A stretch of DNA of 64,000 bases, taken from Akkermansiaceae bacterium (GTDB lineage: Bacteria; Verrucomicrobiota; Verrucomicrobiia; Verrucomicrobiales; Akkermansiaceae). Numbering within the stretch: position 1 is the first letter of the stretch; each line of letters begins with the position of its first letter. The position numbers were made by a program, and so were the translations under genes. Below, one piece after another: positions 36,588-44,024 of the stretch. Location of the stretch: assembly GCA_023301765.1 (NCBI GenBank), contig JALZUC010000019.1, forward strand, positions 19,631-83,630. The letters are read 5' to 3'. The notes beneath the pieces are model-generated. The model worked only from the letters and a program-made list of their open reading frames with translations, was not told the DNA's origin and did not search any database.

Positions 36588-37883
36588 ATGAGAATCCTCA
36601 GTCACAAAGATACTGCCTACGCAAAATTTGTCCGCAGTTTAGATCGCCGTGCCATACCAAACAAAGCAGGTAACAAGGTAGAGGGCATAGTCTCCGCCAT
36701 AATTGCAGATGTCCAAAAACGCGGAAACTCTGCCGTTTTTGAATACACACAGCGCTTTGACGGTCTAAAACTCAACGCTAAATCACTCTTTGTTACCAAC
36801 AAAGAGATTAAGGAAGCTTACTCACAAATAGACGCTGACGTAAAAAAGGCTGTGGCCCTCAGCAGAAAAAACATCCACAGCTTTGCTAAGCGTAGTATGC
36901 GTAAAGACTGGAAGGCTAAAAATCTGCAAGGTGTCGAGGTAGGAGAGAGGTTTACTCCCTACGATCGAGTGGGTGTCTATGTCCCAGGAGGGAAAGCACC
37001 GCTAGTATCCTCCGCACTTATGACAGCCGCTTTTGGACAAGCCGCCGGGGTGCCTGAAATTCTAGCCGCTACTCCAGCGGGTAAAGACGGTAAAATTAAC
37101 CCCGCATTACTCTATGCACTTGTAGAAAGCGGAGCCACACAGATCATCAAAATAGGAGGGGCTCAAGCCATTGCCGCCATGGCACTCGGCACTAAATCCG
37201 TCCTTCCTGTAGAAAAAATATTCGGTCCAGGAAACAGCTTTGTCGTAGAAGCCAAGCGTCAACTAGTAGGTGCCGTTAGTATCGATCTTTTACCAGGACC
37301 TAGTGAGGTACTCATCGTTGCAGATAAAACAGCTAACGCTAAATTTATTGCCGCTGACATGCTAGCACAAGCAGAACACGGTGGTGACAGTGTCATCGGA
37401 TTTGCCACCGACTCCAAACGCTTATTAACGCAGGTTCAAAAAGAAATCGAGCTACAGACTGCTACATTAACTCGTGAGCAGTATCTCCGTGAGGTGCTAA
37501 AGAAAGGCACCTTCTGCCTACTTACTAAATCTATCAGCGAAGCGATTGACATCTGTAACGCGTTTGCACCTGAACACCTCTCCCTAGTAGTAGCAGATGA
37601 AGACAAGTGGCTCAATGAAGTGCGCACAGCAGGAGCCATCTACGTAGGGGCTCTGTCCGCCGTTGCAGTGGGTGACTTTGTCGCAGGCCCTAGCCACACC
37701 CTCCCTACAGGAGGCTCAGGTAAATCATTCTCCGGACTCCGTGCGGATCAGTTCCAACGCCGTGCAAGCATCGTGCGTATGGATCAAAAGGCCCTTCAGA
37801 AATCTCTCCCCGCTGTGGAGACCTTCTCCAGAGTCGAAGGCTTAGATGCACATGGGAAATCTGTGAGTATCAGGGTGGAATAG
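36588..37883 (+). CDS. hisD: histidinol dehydrogenase
   Basis: HisD catalyses the last two steps of histidine synthesis, oxidising L-histidinol to histidine with NAD and a zinc ion. The 431-residue protein has YVPGGKAPLVSSALMTA, GGAQAIAAMALGT, IFGPGNSFVVEAKRQLVG, LLPGPSEVLIVAD, MLAQAEHGGDS, FAPEHLSLVV and GPSHTLPTGGSGKSFSGL, which cover the NAD and zinc ligands (Gln/His/Asp/His). Length is normal. No other his gene is in the window, so the pathway is dispersed in this genome. Confidence 0.96.
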   Translation: MRILSHKDTAYAKFVRSLDRRAIPNKAGNKVEGIVSAIIADVQKRGNSAVFEYTQRFDGLKLNAKSLFVTNKEIKEAYSQIDADVKKAVALSRKNIHSFAKRSMRKDWKAKNLQGVEVGERFTPYDRVGVYVPGGKAPLVSSALMTAAFGQAAGVPEILAATPAGKDGKINPALLYALVESGATQIIKIGGAQAIAAMALGTKSVLPVEKIFGPGNSFVVEAKRQLVGAVSIDLLPGPSEVLIVADKTANAKFIAADMLAQAEHGGDSVIGFATDSKRLLTQVQKEIELQTATLTREQYLREVLKKGTFCLLTKSISEAIDICNAFAPEHLSLVVADEDKWLNEVRTAGAIYVGALSAVAVGDFVAGPSHTLPTGGSGKSFSGLRADQFQRRASIVRMDQKALQKSLPAVETFSRVEGLDAHGKSVSIRVE

Positions 37884-37963
37884 ACTTCCCCTAACGCCTC
37901 CTTGCCATTCAGGCTGATAAGAAAATAAGCACTCCCGTCATACATGGGAGCGCCTCTAAATAC

Positions 37964-38941
37964 TTATTGCTCCTCACCTGCTTGAATCATCATATTAAAC
38001 ATACCACCTGCATTCTTTAGTTGTCCACGGTATTGGTCAAGTTGGACCTCGTTTAGAATAGGCGCCATAAGCTCCACTTTGCGATCAATCTCTTTTTGAC
38101 GATTACTAGCGATCTGATCCATCATCCCCTGCCCACTGACTCCGCCTGGAGAAGCCATTTGCGTCTGAAGAACACTACCGAAGTCAGACTCACCCATGAA
38201 ACCTGACATACCTTGGTTAGCCATGTAGCCACGCAGCACAACATCAGCATCAGTTTGCTTATCTAGCTTATCTTGAGACTCTTTTAGTAAGATTCCATAA
38301 ACTTCATTTTCCTGTTCCTCAGTAAGGTCTAGGTTCTGCTGTAACTTCGCCAAAGTTTTCATCGCCTGACCCTCTACTTTATTTTTTTTCTGACGCTGCT
38401 CCATTTCTTTCAGTCCCTCTTGCTGCTCTAGCGTTAGCTTATCCCCCATAAATTCACTAAGACCATCACCGCGCACAGCTGCAGCGAGATCCTTTAATAA
38501 CTCAGGATCACTCATCATGGTAAGTGCATCCATGGAGCTAAGTTTCTCAAGTTGCTTATCATAAAATGACCTCAGTGCCTTTTCTTGCGAAGAATTTAAC
38601 CCTAGTTCTTTTACTATGGCTATGATCCGTAGATCATATTTTTCTTTCAGCCTCTTGTTCGCCATTTTTTTCTGTTTCCCCTGTGCCTCTTCCATGGCCC
38701 TACGCATTTCAGGGTCCATTTTACCATCTTCATCTGTACCGTAAACGACCACGGAACTCTGTACACTTGGTCGTGGTTCATTCTCTACTCTTGATACCCT
38801 TGAACTCTCTGCCCTTGTAGATGACCTAATGGACTCTTCACTACTGACAGCCTCTAAAGACTGTGCATTTGGTTTAAAAAACCAACCAGCTGTAAAACCA
38901 AAAGCAGTAGCGACGACAATTATAGGAATAATAGCTTTCAT
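37964..38941 (-). CDS. membrane-anchored periplasmic helical protein with Spy/CpxP-like repeats
   Basis: I do not recognise a named family. From the ATG at 38941 it has one N-terminal membrane segment (about 2-22), a Ser/Glu-rich linker, and a long helical domain. Two segments, LGLNSSQEKALRSFY and LDLTEEQENEVYGIL, resemble the LTxxQ repeat of periplasmic Spy/CpxP proteins, which bind misfolded proteins or sense envelope stress. The C-terminus is Met/Gln/Gly-rich. An in-frame start eight codons upstream (38965) is possible. It lies 45 bp after the antiporter gene start-side neighbour and may be the last gene of a long leftward operon. Confidence 0.6.
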   Translation of the reverse strand: MKAIIPIIVVATAFGFTAGWFFKPNAQSLEAVSSEESIRSSTRAESSRVSRVENEPRPSVQSSVVVYGTDEDGKMDPEMRRAMEEAQGKQKKMANKRLKEKYDLRIIAIVKELGLNSSQEKALRSFYDKQLEKLSSMDALTMMSDPELLKDLAAAVRGDGLSEFMGDKLTLEQQEGLKEMEQRQKKNKVEGQAMKTLAKLQQNLDLTEEQENEVYGILLKESQDKLDKQTDADVVLRGYMANQGMSGFMGESDFGSVLQTQMASPGGVSGQGMMDQIASNRQKEIDRKVELMAPILNEVQLDQYRGQLKNAGGMFNMMIQAGEEQ

Positions 38942-38986
38942 AAATGTATAACCGTAGCGGTTCAAATTTCACCATTTGTCTTAAAT

Positions 38987-40672
38987 TTATATATCCACGG
39001 AATAACAACCTAACACAGCCTGCACCATTGCTTCACCACTGGTAACTTCATCATGAAAAATATGATGCACACCTTCTCTTTTTAATAGCTTCACCTCGGC
39101 AGAAAATTTTGCCCGCGCATAAGTAACAATAGCTGGATTAAGTTCACGAGCCGCCCGGATACCATCACAGGCAAGTCGAGGTTCCGGGAATGTATAAGCA
39201 ATGGCCCGCGCTACGTTCACCTTCGCCAAGCTCATGGTATCTTCTTTGGTAGCATCTGCAAACATCACACGTACACCCCGCTGGTGTAGGTCACGCACTG
39301 TATCCGCATTCATCTCTAGCACCACCACCGGTATAGATGCGCGCTCCATAGCATCATGTAACTTCTGACCCACTGGACCATAGCCACAGATTACTACGTG
39401 GTCTTCTAGTGCATCAGTTTCAGAGTCATCGCTTAACTCATGTTTTATTGATTTAGGTTTCCCCCATCCACGAGCTTCCAGCTTAGCTGACAACGGGATC
39501 ATCCCTCTCATCAGTCCAGGAACCAATGCCATGGAAACCGCTGTACATGCTAATAAAATCTGCTCCAGCGCTGGCGCTAGCCCACCAAGGTCAGCAGCCC
39601 TATTCATAAGGACAAGAGAAAATTCGCCACTACTGGATAGCGCTGCACCTGCTAGTAATGCCTGCCTGAGCCGCAACCCCATCCAGCGCCCAATCACCAG
39701 AACAATAAGCCCCTTTACTAAGATGATCCCCGCCACCCCTGAAAGAATAATCCACCATGACTCCTGCACCACGGATAGATCAATCATCAGACCTATCGAA
39801 ACAAAAAACACAGTAAGGAATAGGTCCTTAAAGGGCAAAATATCTGAAAGCACTCGGTGTGAGTAGATGGATTCACTAACTACTAAACCTGTAGCAAATG
39901 CACCCAACGCGAGACTTAAACCAAACCAATTTGCTAGCCATGCGATAGCGGCACACAAAGCCACCACCGTAACCGTAAATAACTCTCTACTCCGCGAGGA
40001 AGCCACCGCATGTAGCAGGTGGGGAATTCCCAGTCTGCTCAGTAACCAGCAAAGTAATAGGAAAACAAGCCCCTTACACATAGATGCGGTAATAGCCATG
40101 GCACCGCCAGCTCCATCACCTATGATAGATGGTAGTACCACCATAAAAACAATCACAGCTAGGTCTTGGAAAATAGCTATGCCCAAAGCCATTCGAGCAC
40201 CCGGAGTATCAGGCTGACCGAGATCCTGGAAGGACTTGATACTCACTGCTGTAGAGGAAAGAGCTAGCGCAAAACCTACTACCAATAAAGTGCTGCCAGA
40301 AACTCCAAAAAGCCAACACACCACCATAGCTACCATGGCACTAAGAAGCATCTGCAGACCTCCACCACCAATGACTACACGCCTCAAATGCAGTAATTCA
40401 CGTATAGAAAATTCAATCCCCAGTGTAAACATTAACAGGACTATACCAAGCTCTGAAAGCCCAGATACAGCCTCATCAGCCCCATCCCCCAGCCACTGAT
40501 AGACCCCTGTATTTGCCAGAATAACTCCACAGATAAAGTAGCCGACTAGTAGCGACTGCTTAAAGCGAATCAGCAACAACGACACCAGAACTACCGCCCC
40601 TAGCACCAAGGCCATAAGAGCTACAACTGGGGCTACCTCACTTGAGGCGGCTAGTAAGGAAAAACCAAACAT
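38987..40672 (-). CDS. CPA2 cation:proton antiporter with TrkA-N domain (KefB/YbaL-like)
   Basis: This 561-residue membrane protein has about twelve helices (residues 10-390) typical of the Na/H exchanger domain (GFALALSSTAVSIKSFQDLG, GIAIFQDLAVIVFMVVLP, LGAFATGLVVSES). A cytoplasmic Rossmann domain (about 420-540) follows, beginning VVICGYGPVGQKLHDAM, which binds a nucleotide. Proteins of this type exchange potassium or sodium for protons and are gated by NAD(H), glutathione or other ligands. It sits in a same-strand run with ftsZ; no ancillary KefG/KefF gene is nearby. Confidence 0.9.
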   Translation of the reverse strand: MFGFSLLAASSEVAPVVALMALVLGAVVLVSLLLIRFKQSLLVGYFICGVILANTGVYQWLGDGADEAVSGLSELGIVLLMFTLGIEFSIRELLHLRRVVIGGGGLQMLLSAMVAMVVCWLFGVSGSTLLVVGFALALSSTAVSIKSFQDLGQPDTPGARMALGIAIFQDLAVIVFMVVLPSIIGDGAGGAMAITASMCKGLVFLLLCWLLSRLGIPHLLHAVASSRSRELFTVTVVALCAAIAWLANWFGLSLALGAFATGLVVSESIYSHRVLSDILPFKDLFLTVFFVSIGLMIDLSVVQESWWIILSGVAGIILVKGLIVLVIGRWMGLRLRQALLAGAALSSSGEFSLVLMNRAADLGGLAPALEQILLACTAVSMALVPGLMRGMIPLSAKLEARGWGKPKSIKHELSDDSETDALEDHVVICGYGPVGQKLHDAMERASIPVVVLEMNADTVRDLHQRGVRVMFADATKEDTMSLAKVNVARAIAYTFPEPRLACDGIRAARELNPAIVTYARAKFSAEVKLLKREGVHHIFHDEVTSGEAMVQAVLGCYSVDI

Positions 40673-40704
40673 TAATTATTATTGAGCAGCTAAGACATCT
40701 TAGC

Positions 40705-41520
40705 CTACTGCATTTCTAATTTTGTTTTTGCCCACAGCCACTTCACCACACTACCAGCTTTAATCAGGGCAATAGCCTCATTCTCTTGCACCCCAAGAAT
40801 AGTCTCAGCCTTAAATATCACGTGTCCAGACTGGTAGCTTTCACCATCAAGTTCAATCTCAGAGCCACCCTTCCAGGAAGTTACTTGAGCTGCTTCAAAC
40901 TCCGTGACTTTACCGTCTGCAACACTGGACTTCATGATTTCGACAATCCCTGCACTATCCATTTTCTTAATTTCCTTAATAGCCTCTGGCTCCTCAACGG
41001 GTTCAGCATCCTCCATGGTCTTAGGCTCTTCCACAGGTTTAGCCACCACTTGATTCATGGTATCATCAGCAGGATCAGTTTCAATTACAGGGTCATCCTT
41101 AGGCATGCTGTTTTTTGCGATCATGCGTTTTTTTATCATTTGCACAGCTAACAGCTTAAAATTTGTCTGATCTACATGTAACTTTCCCTCTATTGGGAAT
41201 TTTACTGGCTGAACGATGAGCTGGTCACCTTCCAGGCGCAGAGGCTTTACCTCGCTACCTTTTTTTAGGTTCATCGTTATACCTCCGGGATCTTCGATAT
41301 TAAGCGGAGCTTTGAGCAACACCTTCTCAGGGAAATCTTCAGCTGTAATTTTACTCAGATCTAATTGTACATCTGGGCTAAGAATTTCTCTCTCCCCGCT
41401 ACCACTGACGGATTCACTTTCCTTTGATGGTTTTTTGGTATCTGCAATAAAAATTGGCTCTACTACATAGCCGATACCCAGAGAAATAATGATGAAAATA
41501 ATAGGACCTGCGTTAGTCAT
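40705..41520 (-). CDS. unknown membrane-anchored protein with acidic linker
   Basis: I do not recognise this 271-residue protein. It has one N-terminal membrane segment (about 5-25), a beta-strand-rich region (about 45-130, with LLKAPLNIEDPGGITMNLKK and IVQPVKFPIEGKLHVD), then an acidic Glu/Pro/Asp linker (about 138-178), then a second small beta-rich domain (about 185-271). The two halves could be related SH3-like folds, but that is only an impression. It lies between ftsZ and the antiporter gene, all read in the same direction with gaps of about 30-100 bp. Confidence 0.6.
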   Translation of the reverse strand: MTNAGPIIFIIISLGIGYVVEPIFIADTKKPSKESESVSGSGEREILSPDVQLDLSKITAEDFPEKVLLKAPLNIEDPGGITMNLKKGSEVKPLRLEGDQLIVQPVKFPIEGKLHVDQTNFKLLAVQMIKKRMIAKNSMPKDDPVIETDPADDTMNQVVAKPVEEPKTMEDAEPVEEPEAIKEIKKMDSAGIVEIMKSSVADGKVTEFEAAQVTSWKGGSEIELDGESYQSGHVIFKAETILGVQENEAIALIKAGSVVKWLWAKTKLEMQ

Positions 41521-41619
41521 AGTTTTTAAAATATAACGCTCACATCAGCATCCTGCAAGAATCATTGCTATCTGATCCTTTTTTTATTTCTAATATAAAT
41601 TATTCTTTCTTTCCACAGA

Positions 41620-43245
41620 TTAGCGGCGTTTTTTTCGTAAAAACGGTGGGATATCTAGATCTTCACCTTCGTGAAAATTAGGGCTGCCCCCTTCGAATTT
41701 ACCTCTTGGCCCACCATCTAGCTCCAGCTCAGACTGTGCAGGGGTGACGGGTACGGCACTAGTTGGAGGGCATTCCTTCACCTCTTCATCTTCACTACCA
41801 GCACTGTCGGCTATATCATTTTCAAAAGAGTCTGACACTTCAGACAAGTTTTCACGGCCTAACTCAGGCTCCGCTACTGGCTCAGTTAACCATGAAGCGT
41901 CACCTTCAGGCTGGTCCTCATCCTCATCTTCTGAATTATCTATAAAATCTACTTTTTGAACGGAATCAGGCTCTGAGGCCACCGCTGCAAATGGACCATC
42001 AATTGTAGGCTCATCCACTGGATCTTTTTGGGCAGTTATAAAGGACTCATCATCTACCTTCGTATTTTCTGATTCTAGATTTGTTTCACCAGCTTCGTCT
42101 TCAGATATTTCCAGCTCAAGATCATCTTCTACCACTAAGGCCGTAGCGGCTGCTGCAGCAGTGAGATCAGCTGCAGCAGTAATAGCAGCCTTATCCTTAT
42201 CCTTACCTTTATCTAGCTCTGACTCTGAGTTCTTCTCTGTAGGTCCTGAGCTTTCCGGCCTTGTAGGGTTTAGTATACCCTCAGGTAAAGCACTTACTAT
42301 GGTTACACTTATGCTATCACCCATCACTGGATCTACCGCCGCTCCAAAGAGCACATGTGCACTAGCTGGCACATACTTAGAAAGCCCACTCATCAACAGC
42401 TCTACTTCATGAAGTGTTAGACTCTCACCCCCACAAATATGAACAAGAATAGTAGTAGCGTCTTCTAACAGGCTTCCCTTATCAAGAAGTGGACTATTGA
42501 GAGCGTTTTCCAGTGCACTTTGTGAACGATTTTCCCCCTTTGCAATACCTGAACCAAAGAGACAGCGTGAACGAGTAGTCTTCAACGCTGACATAAGATC
42601 ATCTAATCCCACGTTAATAAGACCTGGCTTTACAACAAGGCGAGTCACCGCCTTGATAGACTCTGAAACTATACGGTCAGCCGCTACAAAAGCTTCATGG
42701 ATACCCTGCTTGGCAAGCACGAGCTCCCCCATGCGCCCGTTATCAAAGGTCACCAGAGCATTCGATAACACGGCTATCTCATTCAGTGCTTTTTCTGCCT
42801 GCTCACGCCGGCGAGTACCTTCAAAGCTAAATGGCATAGTGGCAAACACCACGACAAAGGCACCCTCCTCACGCGCTAATCGACAGAGCAGCGGTGCAGC
42901 CCCAGAGCCGGTACCTCCGCCAAGACCTACACAGAGAAAAATCATTTTACGCTCACGCATTGCATCACGCAGTTCTAGCTCAGACTCTTGCGCTGCCCTT
43001 AAGCCAAGATCAGGGTCACCACCCGCACCTAAGCCCTTGGTGAGGTTCCGTCCAATCTGGATCTTTTCACCGACTACAGAGCTGGAGAGCGTTCGCATAT
43101 CTGTATTTACACACATCATCTCAGCATCAACCATGCCGTCCAGTGCAGTTCGGGCTAACATATTTGCACCTGCACCACCTAATCCTATGATTTTAACTGA
43201 AGATTCTGGAATAGCTTGCTGGGGGTCTCTTTCGTAGGAAATCAT
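41620..43245 (-). CDS. ftsZ: cell division protein FtsZ (divergent)
   Basis: FtsZ is the tubulin-like GTPase forming the division ring. The 541-residue protein has IKIIGLGGAGANML-type start (VKIIGLGGAGANML, 17-30), the tubulin signature GGGTGSG at 109-115, and NTDMRTL near 47-53. It ends in a conserved tail DIPPFLRKKRR, the usual docking peptide for FtsA/ZipA-type partners. The linker (about 330-525) is long and acidic. The T7 loop reads N201-V-G-L-D-D-L instead of NVDFADV, so one of the two catalytic aspartates is Gly. ftsA and ftsQ are not adjacent; the neighbours are unknown proteins. Confidence 0.93.
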   Translation of the reverse strand: MISYERDPQQAIPESSVKIIGLGGAGANMLARTALDGMVDAEMMCVNTDMRTLSSSVVGEKIQIGRNLTKGLGAGGDPDLGLRAAQESELELRDAMRERKMIFLCVGLGGGTGSGAAPLLCRLAREEGAFVVVFATMPFSFEGTRRREQAEKALNEIAVLSNALVTFDNGRMGELVLAKQGIHEAFVAADRIVSESIKAVTRLVVKPGLINVGLDDLMSALKTTRSRCLFGSGIAKGENRSQSALENALNSPLLDKGSLLEDATTILVHICGGESLTLHEVELLMSGLSKYVPASAHVLFGAAVDPVMGDSISVTIVSALPEGILNPTRPESSGPTEKNSESELDKGKDKDKAAITAAADLTAAAAATALVVEDDLELEISEDEAGETNLESENTKVDDESFITAQKDPVDEPTIDGPFAAVASEPDSVQKVDFIDNSEDEDEDQPEGDASWLTEPVAEPELGRENLSEVSDSFENDIADSAGSEDEEVKECPPTSAVPVTPAQSELELDGGPRGKFEGGSPNFHEGEDLDIPPFLRKKRR

Positions 43246-43337
43246 GGTCTGCGTTATCTGTGAGATGAAATATTATTTAAGTTATGTGTAACAAGTGAAT
43301 CAAATCATGGCGAGGAAAGAAATTCTACATAGAGAAA

Positions 43338-43988
43338 TCAAGTTACAAACCTAGCAAAGATGCCTGGTAAAATGGAACGCCAAGCGTGAGCTCGGGCTGA
43401 GGCCACCACAGACTCTTCATCACTAAGCCTGGGGTAAATATGCTTTTTTTCCAATACCACAGCGACAAGCGCTGAAGCACGGCGCTCAGTACTGAGCACA
43501 AGTATCTGTGCACACACCGCGATACCACAAGATGCCATGATGATACCAAGCCCCCATAATCCAGCTAGACGCGCTGCTATAAGAGCAAAGATCACAACAA
43601 TAAGGCTAAAAATAGGGAATACATGACCAAATCGAATAGCCCACCGACGGCGCGCGAGAGCCTTTGGATCACGTAGAGATAGTAAATAAAGCCCTACCTG
43701 CAGGGCCGCCTGACCATGTGCCCGAGCACTCAGCCCATCAGCACTCTCTGAAGCTAATACTAACCACTTACTGCCAAGATCAGCCGCAGCAGCCCAGTGG
43801 CGCTTAGGAGCTCTCACCTCTACCTCATTCTGCTTAACCGAATCTAACATTTTTCGTGCAGCGTCACCTGCTGAAGAGCTGAGGCGAACATCTTTTAACC
43901 CATGCAATACTCGATCTGCATTCAACTTCCTCAACACAACAGCTACCGCCAAAGTGAAGAGTGCAAATAGTAATAAAATACGATGCAT
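43338..43988 (-). CDS. YugP-like zinc metallopeptidase homologue lacking HEXXH
   Basis: This 216-residue membrane protein resembles the YugP/Zn_peptidase_2 family in layout: N-terminal membrane helix (about 3-20), the region AGDAARKMLDSVKQNEVEV, LGSKWLVLASESADGLSARAHGQAALQ, two central membrane helices (about 122-165) and the tail STERRASALVAVVLEKK. In YugP the HEXXH zinc site lies where this protein has H91-G-Q-A-A95, so the catalytic glutamate and second histidine are missing. E168 at the place of the third ligand is kept. I infer a catalytically dead relative. It lies 92 bp before ftsZ in the same run. Confidence 0.6.
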   Translation of the reverse strand: MHRILLLFALFTLAVAVVLRKLNADRVLHGLKDVRLSSSAGDAARKMLDSVKQNEVEVRAPKRHWAAAADLGSKWLVLASESADGLSARAHGQAALQVGLYLLSLRDPKALARRRWAIRFGHVFPIFSLIVVIFALIAARLAGLWGLGIIMASCGIAVCAQILVLSTERRASALVAVVLEKKHIYPRLSDEESVVASARAHAWRSILPGIFARFVT

Positions 43989-44024
43989 AAGAATCAGTAG
44001 GTAAGAAAAAAATAGAACAACCGG

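Noticed and set aside
37930..37960. hairpin CTCCC...GGGAG between convergent hisD and the Spy-like gene
   Set aside because: Only a five-base stem with no T-run on either strand; too weak to call a terminator.
42497..43237. 246-codon plus-strand ORF opposite ftsZ
   Set aside because: It lies wholly antisense to the well-supported ftsZ, is Ser/Arg/Pro-rich and has no recognisable motif; it is a shadow frame.
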